From Aphrocallistes beatrix (lineage: Eukaryota; Porifera; Hexactinellida; Sceptrulophora; Aphrocallistidae), in NCBI GenBank assembly GCA_963281255.1, contig OY725494.1, forward strand, positions 2,741,934-2,805,933: a stretch of DNA of 64,000 nt. Reading direction: 5' to 3'. The notes below the pieces were generated by a model. That model did not search any database. It was not told where the DNA came from and saw only the letters and a list, made by a program, of their open reading frames with translations. The stretch's first letter is position 1. Every line of letters starts with the position of its first letter. Of this stretch, positions 34,115-45,481 are shown in pieces. The position numbers and the translations under genes are program-made.

Positions 34115-36276
34115 CACAACCTACTGTATATAAGGCCTCACAGTAACTTGCGGATTTGGGACTAGGGATGCGGTAGAAGATGATTGAACCATAGCCTACT
34201 CTAATAATGCCTCACAGTAAAATAACCAAGGATGCGGTAATAGCCGAATGGATTAATACACGATTAGCCTGAAGTCGTCAACCATGTAGGATAGGCATTA
34301 AGAATGTATCACCAGCATATATAAACATGGCATCAAATAACATATATCCGTTGTCAAAATTTCGATTCGTCATCACATCATTGCGCAACGGGTCATTTTA
34401 AGCCCCCCTTTTGGCAATTTTCTAAGCTGTTTAACGCTATTTCTAAATGGTATTAAGGTGTGATTTTTGTGTAGAACTAAGATTAGTACGAGTTGATTTG
34501 AAAAAGTTAGAATTTTTCAATGGAATGTTGTTACATTCCTGTGTTGCTATGGTAAAGCATTTTGGTCAGTTTGGGCCATATCCTGCAAACTGTAAGAACT
34601 AGGTCTTCAAATTTGATCGTATTTGATAGGCAATTGGCTACTTCCTATTAGGTAATAATACAATTTAAACTTCTAAATTCACAGACTATAGAGTTATGAG
34701 ACAATTTAGTGTTTTGGCCACATTCTTAAAATCAACCCATAACTCAAAGCTCGTTAAATTTAGAGGTTCATGTTGTATTATCACCTAATAGGAAGTAGGC
34801 CATTGCCTATCAAACACGATCAAATTTGAAGATCTAGCTGCTACAGTTTACACGAAATGACCCAAACTGACCAAAATGCTTTACTATAGCAACGCAGGAA
34901 TGTAACAACATTCCATTGAAAAATTCTAAATTTTTTAAATCAACTCGTACTAATCTTGGTTCTATACAAAAAATCACACCTTAATACCATTTAGAAATAG
35001 AGTTAAAACAGCTTAGAAAATCGCTAAAATTATCCTTAGAATGACCTGTTGCGCGATGATATGATGACTAATCGAAATTTTTCCAACGGATATATGTGCT
35101 TTGATATCATGTTTATATATGCTGGTAATACATTCTTAATGGCTATTCTGCATGGTTAACGATTTCAGGCTAATCGTGTATTAATCCATTCGGCTATTAC
35201 TTCATCCCTAGTCCATGATTTTCAGTCTACTGTGAGGCATTATTAGAGTAGGCTATGATTGAACTAATACATGAGCTGCCTTAAATCATTAACAAAGCAC
35301 AATATAGCTTAGGAATGTATTATCAGCATATATAAATATGGTATCAAAGTACCCATATCCGTTGTTAAAATTTAGATTAGTCACTATATGGTTGCACAAT
35401 AGGCTATATTTGTAACAAATTTGGTGATTTTCAGAGGTCGTTTAAAAGGGCACTTCTAAGTGTTTTTATTATAAAATTTTTCGCATAGAACTGAGATGTG
35501 AATGGGTTAATACAGAAAATTTGGAATTTTTTCAGGGAATGTTGCTACATTCCAGTGTTGCTATGGAAACGTGTTTTGATCAGTTGGGGTTATATCTTGA
35601 AAACCACGATAGCTAGACATCAAATGTAATTCCATTTGATAGCGAATATACTACTTCCTATTAAGCGATAATATAATTTCGACATCTAAATTAAATGGTT
35701 TACGAGTTATTAGACAATTTATCATATTGGTCACATTTGGTAATTTGTCGAATATCTCGTAAACCATTTAATTTAGATGTCGAAATTATATTATCGCTTA
35801 ATAGGAAGTAGTATATTCGCTATCAAATGGAATTACATTTGAATGTCTAGCTATCGTGGTTTTCAAGATATGATCCCAACTGATCAAAACACGTTTCCAT
35901 AGCAACACTGGAATGTAGCAACATTCCATGAAAAAATTCCAAATTTTTCGTATTAAGATAACCCATTCACATCTCAGTTCTATGCGAAAAATTTTATAAT
36001 AAAAACACTTAGAAGTGCCCTTAAACGACCTCTGAAAATCACCAAATTTGTCACAAATATAGCCTATTGCGCAACCATATAGTGACTAATCTAAATTTTA
36101 ACAACGGATATGGGTACTTTGACACCATATTTATATCTGCTGATAATACATTCCTAAGCTATATTGTGCTTTGTTAATGATTTAAGGCAGCTCATGTATT
36201 AGTTCAATCATCTTCTACCGCATCCCTAGTCCCAAATCCGCAAGTTACTGTGAGGCCTTATATACAGTAGGCTATG
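34115..36276. mobile_element. Foldback element, family FB-B, with 7-bp target duplication
   Basis: Begins CACAACCTACTGTATATAAG (ancestral CATAGCC) and ends CTTATATACAGTAGGCTATG. Perfect 7-bp duplication CTCCACT at 34108-34114 and 36277-36283, in the middle of Helitron A sequence that is continuous once the element is removed. Two arms of about 500 bp mirror each other around 35740. An FB-A element occupies 34190-35257. Confidence 0.88.
34190..35257. mobile_element. Foldback element, family FB-A, complete
   Basis: 1068 bp, CATAGCCTACTCTAATAATG at the left and its exact inverse at the right, target duplication ATTGAAC (34183-34189, 35258-35264) inside FB-B. Long inverted arms, short centre near 34710. 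Non-coding. Confidence 0.9.
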
Positions 36277-36693
36277 CTCCACTAAGTTCTGAGTTCAGGC
36301 GAAAATGTCGACTCATCATGGAATTATGACGTCATTTTCACCTTTTTTTATAAATAGAAATTTCAGTTTTTCGACCATAGCTCTTCCATTTTAGGAGATA
36401 GAAGGCTGAAATTTTAATAGAATCTGTATACTAACATACCTCACATTTGATGCAACTATCATCAAAAAATGATGACTCATCACTTTTTTATGACGTCATC
36501 ATTACTCATCAAAATTTTAAAAATTGATAATTTTAGTGATTTTTCGTGCGATATCGATTATAACAGTAGGACAGACGTATTTAGAGATGTTATCTCCCTA
36601 ATAATTAATCAATGTTAAAGATAATTAATCAATGCCTCCGGCGGACACTTTGTGTCCTCCAGCCGCGCAGCGCAAGCAAGCGAACCGTGCTTG

Positions 36694-37103
36694 TCCTTAC
36701 TATTAAAACTCGATTAATGTGTATATATACTATATATCTGTAACGAATTGATTGAAGAAACTGCCAAGCACAGAAAACTGATTTTTGGCATATGGGGGTC
36801 TTTTGGCTATGGCTCCACTAAGTTCTGAGCTCAGACGAAAATGTTGACTCATCGTGGAATTATGACGTCATTGACACCTTTTTTATAATTAGAAATTTCA
36901 GTTTTTCGGCTATAACTCAGCCATTTTAAGTGATAGAAGGCTGAAATTTTAATGGAATGTGTATATTAATATTATTCACATATGATACAACTATCATCAA
37001 AAAATGATGACTCATCACTCTGTTATGACGTCATCATTACACATCAAAAATTGACAAATTTGATTATTTTTCGAGTGATATCGACTATAACTGTAAGACA
37101 GAC
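36694..37103 (+). mobile_element. Second Helitron A abutting the first, 3' end lost
   Basis: Starts TCCTTACTATTAAAACTCG at the very next base after the CTTG end of the previous copy and runs to ...GTAAGACAGAC, where a foldback-type element takes over. The 3' terminus is not seen on the other side. Confidence 0.8.
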
Positions 37104-39152
37104 CATAGCCTACTCGATATAAGGCCTAGTATCAACCTCAAAAATTTGGACTAGGGATGAAGTAGTGGATGGGAATTGTTAGTAAATCACAACTATTTAG
37201 TATGAAATTAGCATCGTAAGCATAAGCTCCACAAACCTTCTACCAACCTTTTGTTTAATATTTGATTATTTACTTCATAAATATTTTACCCTAGTCCACT
37301 AAAAAGCAGTTCTCTACACCTTTTTGACTTATTATTATATACATATTTTGATTTATTATTAGCTGCTTTACCATCTATTTTCACGATATCCACTGTTCTC
37401 TTTTCCGGATGTAGAGTAGCTATTTCCCAGATCTTGTAAACTGTGAACCTGTTCCAGTAGTCAGACGAAATTTTATATTTGAACAAATTGATGATTCTGA
37501 GAATATGAAGAAAACAGTTGGAATGGGACAGGACAGATCATTCAAGAAGGCAGTGACCAATTGAGATGGGGACCGGAGCCGGGGGGTTAATCCTCTTCGA
37601 TCCTGCTGCGAGTTCACACAGAAAATTTTAAGATGTGATGTTCTAGAGTTTAGTAAAGACTGCCTCCTGTGACGATGAATAAAACCTTCAAACATACCTT
37701 GGAAACGAATGTCAGTCAACTCGTACACTGCCAACTCGTGCAACCAGGGGCGCCGAACCTTTCGAAATTTATGGGTAATTTTGGCGTTCTAGGAGGGCTC
37801 AGCCCTAAAATTTGTATTGCGTCTATGGGCCATCTTCGATTCCAGGGGGGGCTTGAGCCCCCCCCCCAGCCCCCCGGGTTCGGCGCCTATGCGTACAACA
37901 TGCCAACTCGCACCAAGTCTACAGAAAATCCTGCCTTTCGCTGTGTTCTTACAGATATCTCTCATGGAGTTGACTTAGTGCTTTTGGAAGTGTTGGTATT
38001 TGGGATGAGTTGACTGGTTCCCTTGGAAACCACTGAAAGAATTTACTTCCCGAAGATTGTACCTGCTGAAGTCATAGCAATTGATGATATACTCTATGAG
38101 AAGATGACTACTATTTCGATTGTCTGCATGCAAACAGGCTGATAAGAAGGGAAAAGATCATAGTAAAACATGTGGTAAGGTCTCTAATACTTGGAATATA
38201 GTTAAAGGATTCATTACCCTGTTTCATAAATCATTCTACTGAAATCATATTGAAAACTCGTGATTCTCAATTCAGCTCTTGATGAAAAGTTGGCAAGACT
38301 TCCTCTACTGTAGAACAGTTCTGTCTAGTACGGTGTTGGAAGAGTGAAGACATCGCAGCAACACGATAGTCTCCGGAAAAGAAGTCCACACAGCTTGGTG
38401 CGCGCGAAAAGTACGAGGTGTTGAAAGAAATCAATGCTGGAAAGGAGGTATTAGCCGACTACTTATTAACCCGCGGTTGGCTAGGAATGTTGAAAGTGAA
38501 AATGAAAGTACATTGAAAGTGAACTGAAAGTGAAAGTGAAAGTGGGGTTTTCTCTATTTATACTTTTGAGACGTAGCCAGGCGAGGGTTAAGTCGATTTT
38601 GTACTCGAAAGTAACGTTTTGAACGTAAGCGACTCACTTATCTAAAATTTAGCATCTTGTCGACTGATCGAAGCCACAGTTCTCTTATCTCAAATTTAAA
38701 AGAAGGTCAGAGTGGATTCATACTAGTTATAGGAAATTGTTGTCACATTGTGGTCATTAATTCAGATTTCCTCAAAATTGTTTGAGGCCGTCATATCCAC
38801 GAAAGAGTTGGAAACAGAATATTGACGAAGACTAAGAGATCGAGAGTCGAATACGAGCTAAAGTGTCAAGAGAGATTAGAGCGAGTTATCACGAACATCT
38901 ATTTTACTGTTATTTTAACATAGTTTGTTACAAATGAAACAAATATAGTTGTTCTGAATGATATTGAAAATTAATAAAGTTGAATACAATTATAGTATTG
39001 TTAGATTTATGAGGAGATAATATGTATCAGGAAATGGAAAGGACATTAAATAGCTTGTAAGCTAATGAAATAGATTTTTAAGAATTTAAATTCTCATCCT
39101 CTACTTCATCCATGGTACATTTGATGCCAGGCCTTATATTGAGTAGGCTATG
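37104..39152. mobile_element. Element with FB-type termini and a long unrelated interior (FB-C)
   Basis: Left CATAGCCTACTCGATATAAG and right CTTATATTGAGTAGGCTATG are inverse with one mismatch, and similarity extends about 60 bp. Between them is about 1.9 kb unlike the FB-A/FB-B arms, with no convincing open frame, a GAAAGT-type short repeat near 38490-38555 and a small hAT MITE. No flanking target duplication is visible. Confidence 0.6.
37745..37891. mobile_element. Short hAT MITE
   Basis: 147 bp; CAGGGGCGCCGAACC and near-inverse GGTTCGGCGCCTATG, with 8-bp flanks CGTGCAAC and CGTACAAC (one mismatch). Contains a C-rich tract. Confidence 0.75.
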
Positions 39153-39461
39153 AATCAATCAATATTAATAAAATAAAAATTCAATTTTTATATTTCTTCA
39201 CTATCAACGTCAATGGGAATTTTATTATGAGTGATTCCTAATTCACCGAATGAAGTTGTTTTCTAAAGATGGCGCGCTTTTGAGGAAATATGACTCGAAT
39301 GTTGTAGAATATTCTCGTGGGTTGCTATCACTAGCAACCACACATTAGTTGTTGCATTTAAATGCTAGTTATGGTTACAAATATTTTCACTATACACGTA
39401 GTATTTTTCTTTTCTATTGAAGATAGACAGTTTAAATATAGATTGTTAACATAACAAAATC
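39153..39461. other. Upstream region of the VWA gene
   Basis: AT-rich, no repeat recognised. Presumed promoter and 5' UTR. Confidence 0.4.
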
Positions 39462-41918
39462 ATGGCGGATAAAATAGGGTTGATTGCGTGTGGCATAGAG
39501 CAAACCAATATGCCCCTCGATTCCATCTCCATTCAAACGAATATATACGGACTTCTCGCTCATTTCGAAGCAGCCTTTTCCTATACAAACTCGAGTAAAG
39601 ATCCCATTGAAGTAGAATTCAAGCACCCTCTCCACAGCGACTCCGTCCTGGTAGGAATCGAGGCTGTGATCGACGGGAAGAGAATGAAGGGGATTGTGAA
39701 GGAGAAAGAGGAAGCAAAGGCAGTGTACGAGGACGCTGTTGCTAGCGGAAACACTGCTGTCCTCGTGAAAGAAGAGACACAGGATGTGGTCGGGATAGTC
39801 CTCGGCAATCTCTCTCCTGGGAAGAAAGCAGAAGTTCGACTTCAGCTGCTCCAACAGCTGCAAGTGGAGGAGCAAGGCATCCATCTGCTCCTCCCCGCCA
39901 CCTTGAAACCGAGATACGAGATGAGCACAGAAGCGAGTTCTCGACAGATGCTGCCACCTGTTATCAATTCAAACATCCTGCCAGCTGTTTATAAGTTCAA
40001 CTTCGAGTTGTTTATAGTGAATGACATCGGTAAACTGAAGCAAATCATTTCTCCATCCCATCCACTCGAGGAATTCGTAGCAACGGATGGTCGCAAAGGA
40101 ATGCATCTCACGTCCCTTGACCCCCTGAACACAGACCTGGTAGCGTACATAGACTATGAAGCTATCCATCCCCTCTCCGCCATGATAGAGCCAGCACTTC
40201 CGGTGAGGGAGGAGAAACCAGCTCAGCACCCATTCATTGACAACCCGGCCGTCCTCCTAACCTTTCTTCCCAAGTCCTCCCACGCAGAGGCCGGCATCCG
40301 CGGTGAGTATATATTCGTGATCGATCAGAGCGGTAGCATGAGTGGAGACGCCATCCGTAACGCGAGGGAGACACTCGAAATGCTTGTGCGTAGTCTGTCA
40401 CCTGGTAGCTTCTTCAACATTATCGGATTCGGCAGTTCTTTCCATCCCCTGTTCCCTAAGGGGAGCATAGCGTACGATCAGAGCTCGCTGGAGAGAGGAG
40501 TCCAGCACGCGAAGGGACTGGAAGCTAGCCTCGGGGGGACTGAGATTCTGAGCCCACTGAAACATATCTACTCGAAGAAGCCAGTGCCCGAGCTCTCCCG
40601 TCAGATCTTCCTCCTGACAGACGGAGGTGTGAGTGACACTGCGGCCGTTGTGAAAGCTGTCTCTGATAACGCAGGCAACACACGCGTGTTCACTTTCGGT
40701 ATCGGATCCGGCGTGTCCACGGATCTGGTGACGAATGTCGCTCGAGCGGGGAAAGGCAAGGCAATGTTCATCTCGGGGAAGGAGCGGATGCAGTCCCGTG
40801 TGATGGAGGTGATGAATATCGCGATGTCACCGAGCTACACGGATATCCGTGTGACAGGAAGCAAAGAGATGACGGTGTATCCGAAATCCATCCCCGTTCT
40901 CTTCGAGAATGAGCCATTCGTTGTGGTGGCCTTCTTGAGTGAGAAAATGGTGAAAGGAGAGAAGATGAGTGCGACTCTGGAGTATTCATCTGACAGGGAG
41001 GCGAAGGTGTGCACAGTGGAATTCAGTTTATCAGACAGTGTGCTCGCTCTCTCTCCACAGCTCCCTTCTGAACTGGTGCATCAGTTCGGAGTGAGTAAAG
41101 CCCTTCGGGAGTTGGAAGGCGGTGCCTCCAGTAAGGAGGAGTGTGTGACTCTCAGCTGCTACACGAATGTACTGTGCAAGCAGACTGCGTTTGTAGCGGT
41201 GAGTGAGGATGAGGGTCGAGTGGTGGAGGGTTCAATGAAGGTGTATAGTCTAAAGATGGCACCAGCCGACACTTCCTATTATGACAATACTCTAACCATC
41301 GGAAGTTCTGCCCATTTTCACTCTGCTCGTAAGTCGAGACAGAAAAAAAAGAAGCTTTCCAAGTCTGAAGGTTCTGCTCCTATGTCGGGATATTTTGATC
41401 CTTCCTCCCTACAATCAGCATCTCTTGTAGAAGCATGTTATAGTGAAGAGAAGGAAAGTGATACGCTGTGCTTTGATTCTGAATTTACGTCAGAGTCGAT
41501 GGATTTAAATCTTCCTTCGACTGAATCTGGATTGGAATCATTTGCTGGTTTTACCTATAATATCCAGAGTGAGAGTGAACTTGGTGCTAATTCTTACAAG
41601 TCATCTCCCGTGGGCCATCAGAGCATCATGGCGCTACAGAAAGCAGAAGGACATTGGGACTATTCGGAAGAGATTGAAAAACTATTGAGTTGTAAAGAAG
41701 TCAAGAAATCCTGTCCCAATGAGCTGAAAGATTTGAAAATATGGGTGACTATGCTATGCATTGCATGTCTCCAGACAAGATTTGCGGGTTACAAGAGTGA
41801 GTGGCTGCTGGTTTCCAAGAAGGGAGAGAGATGGATTGAATCTAAGCTTGAGAGTGTGGGAGGTAAGCCTTCGTATCAGCACCTCCTGAAGCTAGCGACG
41901 GACTGTCTGCAGGCATAG
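39462..41918 (+). CDS. VIT and von Willebrand A domain protein, VWA5A-like
   Basis: 818 residues from an ATG. Residues 1-140 form a VIT domain (DSISIQTNIYGLLAHFEAAF, then a FKHPLHSDSVLVGIE block and an EEAKAVYEDAVASG block). A von Willebrand A domain follows (about 280-460) with a complete metal-site start DQSGSMSG (near 288), a GTEI-type threonine and LTDGGVS. The tail (about 640-740) is serine/acid-rich and low complexity. The last 70 residues (ILW/L-type ...WVTMLCIACLQTRFAGYKSEW to LKLATDCLQA) match the conserved C-terminus of VWA5A. These proteins are cytosolic and of poorly known role. Single exon, GC-richer than surroundings, no disabling lesion. Confidence 0.88.
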   Translation: MADKIGLIACGIEQTNMPLDSISIQTNIYGLLAHFEAAFSYTNSSKDPIEVEFKHPLHSDSVLVGIEAVIDGKRMKGIVKEKEEAKAVYEDAVASGNTAVLVKEETQDVVGIVLGNLSPGKKAEVRLQLLQQLQVEEQGIHLLLPATLKPRYEMSTEASSRQMLPPVINSNILPAVYKFNFELFIVNDIGKLKQIISPSHPLEEFVATDGRKGMHLTSLDPLNTDLVAYIDYEAIHPLSAMIEPALPVREEKPAQHPFIDNPAVLLTFLPKSSHAEAGIRGEYIFVIDQSGSMSGDAIRNARETLEMLVRSLSPGSFFNIIGFGSSFHPLFPKGSIAYDQSSLERGVQHAKGLEASLGGTEILSPLKHIYSKKPVPELSRQIFLLTDGGVSDTAAVVKAVSDNAGNTRVFTFGIGSGVSTDLVTNVARAGKGKAMFISGKERMQSRVMEVMNIAMSPSYTDIRVTGSKEMTVYPKSIPVLFENEPFVVVAFLSEKMVKGEKMSATLEYSSDREAKVCTVEFSLSDSVLALSPQLPSELVHQFGVSKALRELEGGASSKEECVTLSCYTNVLCKQTAFVAVSEDEGRVVEGSMKVYSLKMAPADTSYYDNTLTIGSSAHFHSARKSRQKKKKLSKSEGSAPMSGYFDPSSLQSASLVEACYSEEKESDTLCFDSEFTSESMDLNLPSTESGLESFAGFTYNIQSESELGANSYKSSPVGHQSIMALQKAEGHWDYSEEIEKLLSCKEVKKSCPNELKDLKIWVTMLCIACLQTRFAGYKSEWLLVSKKGERWIESKLESVGGKPSYQHLLKLATDCLQA

Positions 41919-43133
41919 GATCCTCATTCCCTATTTGGAGGATCAGTATGAGTTCGAACTCAGAGAGTAGAATTTGTCTGTTTTTATTTTTTCTTCCTCT
42001 ACTTTGGTGTAAATATTTTGATACCGAAACAATTAATTTATTTTATACTAATGATACTATGAACTGACTGGGACTGCGCAATTAATAGTCGACCGGAATT
42101 TATCATTAAATAATGGAGTAGAATGAGTTTATCCTTTTGGGATTTGAGATATTGCAATCTCTTCAATCTGTCTTAGCAGATCTCCTCTTCTCTACATCTT
42201 AATTCATTTTGATTTGCTGGCATCTGTTCTTTTCCATTATACCAAGATCCCAGTAAACTCAGATTGTTGATAGACTCGATTCTTTTTATAGATCAGGGAA
42301 AGCATTATGGACTGATAGTCTATTTGTTAATTGTTCGATCTTTAAACACTATAACTGACAAAAACCTCGCATTACGATTCTGCTAGTCATTCATCTGAGA
42401 CCTGAGATAATTCTGCGTCGATTGAAGTGAATCAAGAGATAGTATCTTCAAAACTGGTTGAGTTATGCTGCCACAAAGGAATGGAAGTTATTTTTAATCC
42501 ATATGACGATTTTATCAACTACGTTTTAGGACACAAATTTTACTTATTTTGACTACGCTTGATCTGTGCTACAATTTAATTCTCCATAGGAGTTATAATA
42601 TCTTTGCAACTATTATATAGGACTTGTGAAGTACTCTCATCAATGTTTTTCAGTACGTTACACCCCGCTAATCCGGACAGCCCTGGTGAATGGTCGAAAA
42701 AATCGCTCGGACTAGTGAATTTGCTCCGATTAGTGAAATAAAAGAAATTAAAGATTATAATCCTATTGTTATCTGGGCAAAGTTCAGCCCAATCAGATTA
42801 CTAAATTGACGTCCTCAAATTGTAAGAAATGCAAAAAATGTCCCAAAATTCGTATTCTAGGTATTCGAGTTACTATTTCTAGAAGTCCACACTCAATTAA
42901 TCAATTTCAATAGTATAGAATTACAGATCAGTATCCAAGTTGGTCTGTTAATTACTTTAATGTGGTATCATGAACTAGTGCAAGTGGTTAAATAGTTCCA
43001 GTTTTAAAATATTGCTACCCTATGGATATTTTGTTCAAAAGATTAAATTATAGTGAAACTCAGTTTATTTTTATTACATATTTATCAGGATGATTAAAAA
43101 TAAAATAATAAAGAAATAAGTAGGAGTATGGTG
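41919..43133. other. Intergenic with a Tigger-like MITE fragment
   Basis: No gene. At 42651-42760 the first 110 bases of the Tigger-like MITE family seen at 45482 appear (ACACCCCGCTAATCCGGACA); the rest is lost. Confidence 0.55.
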
Positions 43134-44456
43134 TTATTTGGCAATACTTGTGCAGAACTGATCTAACGGGCTGCCACCCATCATGATTGGTGTGATTATC
43201 TCATCTTGCATGGCCATGAACAGTCCTTTCTTGAAGGTAACAGAGAGCAACTCATCCAGATCACTGATATCAGGATATTCGTAGATGGCCCATTTAACAT
43301 AGACCATGCATTCTGACCATTCAACTTTGCCATCTTTATCCATGTCAAGAGCCTTCAATGCCTTTCTTGCGTCTTCACATTTGATATTCTGGTAATATGG
43401 TTTGAGGAATTTTTGGTAAAATGTCTCAAATTCGAGTGCATCATCAAAGAGAAGCGCTAATCCCACAGGACTCATATACTCTTCCTTTCGATTACCAACC
43501 AGGTCCTGGATCATTTGCTTTTTCATTGAATGCATTAACTGATCGGTGAAGGCAGCGTTGAGGCCAAAAGTATTTATCATCTGTTGCTTCAGCATGTCCG
43601 TTGAAGAGAGTGTGCTAATACGAATTGGATGCACTTCACCGAAGAAATTTGCCAAGTCGAAAGAATTTCTTTTCGTTCTACCACCAGCAATGCCACCAAA
43701 GTCGAAGACAGTATCCAAGGCCCTTTCCCCGTACAGACATTGTCTAGGATGTGGCGGTATACCGGTTGTAATTCTCGTCACTGCGATGGCAGCATCCCTC
43801 AAGTAAGTGCAGTTATACCTCTTCAGAACTTTGGTGTTACCCATACAAATGAGATTCAAGAGTGCGATGCTGGAACAAGCGTGTCCGAAAGCTGATCCCT
43901 CCTCGCAAACACTTGCCCACATGCCATCTGCTCCTGACTTTAGACACTCGAGTTGTACACTGTCTGCCAACCCCAAATACTGATGAACATGCACCAACAG
44001 GTGACCTTTGTTCCATCCCTCCGCATCCATTATCTCACGGATGGTGCTCGTCCATAAGCTCATTTGCTCGGCTAGAAAGCGTCCAGTAGGGTCTTCATAC
44101 ATCAATCCTATCGGGCGTCTCAATTCATTCAAAGAGCTGATATACTGCACAACTCTCAGTACACGTCCCGGACATTTGGTCATTGCGATAGGGAAATCTC
44201 TCAGGTTGATGAATATCCTCGAATTGGGACAAAGTTGCTGCTTACTCCACTCAATCCTTTGAAAGAGAAGTTGACACACCTCCTCAACAATCGACTTCTT
44301 TGTCCAATCTATCCTTTGATCAGCCAAGTCGATCTCAATGATAGGATTGCGTAGTTTGAGTTCTTTCATCTTGAGAAGGGTAGTTGGAACTGTCTCTGCA
44401 ATGATAGTTCCATCTTCATTAATATCATCGATGAAGTCACAGAAGGCATAGTGTAT
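43134..44456 (-). CDS. DRE-TIM (HMG-CoA lyase/isopropylmalate synthase-like) domain fused to EF-hand, 5' end missing
   Basis: The exon is open from an acceptor-like AG at the complement of 44457-44458 to the stop at 43134. The first ATG (44369) would give 411 residues, but 29 more in-frame residues precede it, so that ATG is probably internal. Residues 124-185 (from that ATG) carry a barrel motif like the metal-binding strand of DRE-TIM lyases: LLVHVHQYLGLA with an H-x-H pair, then GADGMWASVCEEG and a LLNLICMGN stretch. Near 210 is CLYGERALDTVFDF. Near 342-353 is a canonical EF-hand loop DMDKDGKVEWSE. The upstream extension holds a second loop-like DINEDGTI, weaker at position 12. Enzyme activity is not established, and the DRE motif itself is not visible in this exon. 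The intron to the left (5' side) is filled by a truncated Helitron. Confidence 0.6.
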   Translation of the reverse strand: MHYAFCDFIDDINEDGTIIAETVPTTLLKMKELKLRNPIIEIDLADQRIDWTKKSIVEEVCQLLFQRIEWSKQQLCPNSRIFINLRDFPIAMTKCPGRVLRVVQYISSLNELRRPIGLMYEDPTGRFLAEQMSLWTSTIREIMDAEGWNKGHLLVHVHQYLGLADSVQLECLKSGADGMWASVCEEGSAFGHACSSIALLNLICMGNTKVLKRYNCTYLRDAAIAVTRITTGIPPHPRQCLYGERALDTVFDFGGIAGGRTKRNSFDLANFFGEVHPIRISTLSSTDMLKQQMINTFGLNAAFTDQLMHSMKKQMIQDLVGNRKEEYMSPVGLALLFDDALEFETFYQKFLKPYYQNIKCEDARKALKALDMDKDGKVEWSECMVYVKWAIYEYPDISDLDELLSVTFKKGLFMAMQDEIITPIMMGGSPLDQFCTSIAK

Positions 44457-44480
44457 CTAAAACGCTAAGATTTTTTTGTG

Positions 44481-44824
44481 TGGAATTATGACGTCATTGT
44501 CACCTTTTTTATAATTAGAAATTTCAGTTTTTCGGCCATAACTCAGCCATTTTAGGTGATAGAAGGCTGAAATTTTAATAGAATGTGTATATTAACATAC
44601 CTCACATATGATGCAACTATCATCAAAAAAAGATGGCTCATCACTTTGTTATGACGTCATCATTACGCATCAAAATTATTTTTCGTGCGATATCGATTAT
44701 AACAGTAGAACAGACGTATTTAGAAATGTTTTCTCCCCTATAATTAATCAATGTGACTCCAGGCGCCTCCGGCGGACACAAAGTGTCCGCTAGCCCTGCA
44801 GCGCAAGCAAGCGAAGCGCGCTTG
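44481..44824 (+). mobile_element. Helitron family A, 5'-truncated, in an intron
   Basis: Matches the family-A interior from GGAATTATGACGTCATTG through the hairpin GGCGGACAC/GTGTCCGC to GCGCGCTTG at 44824, followed by T. It lies just 5' of the DRE-TIM/EF-hand exon and opposite to it. Confidence 0.8.
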
Positions 44825-45481
44825 TTGTTATTAATACTTCAAAGCCACATCTTATGTTTGATAAGAATTGGCATGTCGTATTAATATGAAAATTGCAAGG
44901 TTGATACCGATTGATCAGTATTCATGAATAATTCCCTAACCGAATACGAACACTGATAATATTCGGTCCTCTAATAACCGACTACACAAATATTGATAAT
45001 TTTCGGGTATTTCATAAATTCTAATACTGCACGGCTGAAATAATCTTTAATAGAGGACTGTAAATTGTTATTGTACTGTATGTTTGACCATAGCATTCTA
45101 TACACTAAGGCAATGGCGCGCTTAACATTTTTGGGACCAGAGATTGGTTAGTTAATTAAGGAATCTGCCATATGCGATAATGATATATATTGTTTTTGGT
45201 GAATATTCGATCATAATAACTAGGTTTATCACCTTAAGTTAGAATAATTTAGAAACATATTAGAGGTAGTTTAATGTTTTTCTACACCTTTTTTACAAAC
45301 GAAGAATGATAAATATAAATACAGTAATAATAAAACAAGCAATAACAATGATGTAGAATGTCGTATTTCTTGAAATGGAAAGATTCTGTCACATCGCCTA
45401 GCTGTGAGAGCTGCATTTCTTAACTAATTGGTGTTTCGCTCATCGTCTAGTTTTGGTAAAAGCTGTTGAACTTTGGCACTA

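Larger units (their letters stand above)
31703..36693 (+). mobile_element. Helitron family A carrying five nested insertions
   Basis: 5' end TCCTTACTATTAAAACTC at 31703 after an A. The Helitron resumes at 34026 (CTGTAACGAATTGATTG), again at 36284 after a foldback element, and ends ACCGTGCTTG at 36693. Subtracting insertions leaves roughly the 511-bp length of the intact copy plus TA repeats. No Helitron proteins. The first base after it is the T of another Helitron start. Confidence 0.82.

Noticed and set aside
37420..38013. Two overlapping frames inside FB-C
   Set aside because: They cross a hAT MITE and a C-rich tract; no domain recognised.
39432..40989. Antisense frames over the VWA5A-like gene
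   Set aside because: Shadows of a strongly supported sense gene. No motifs of their own.
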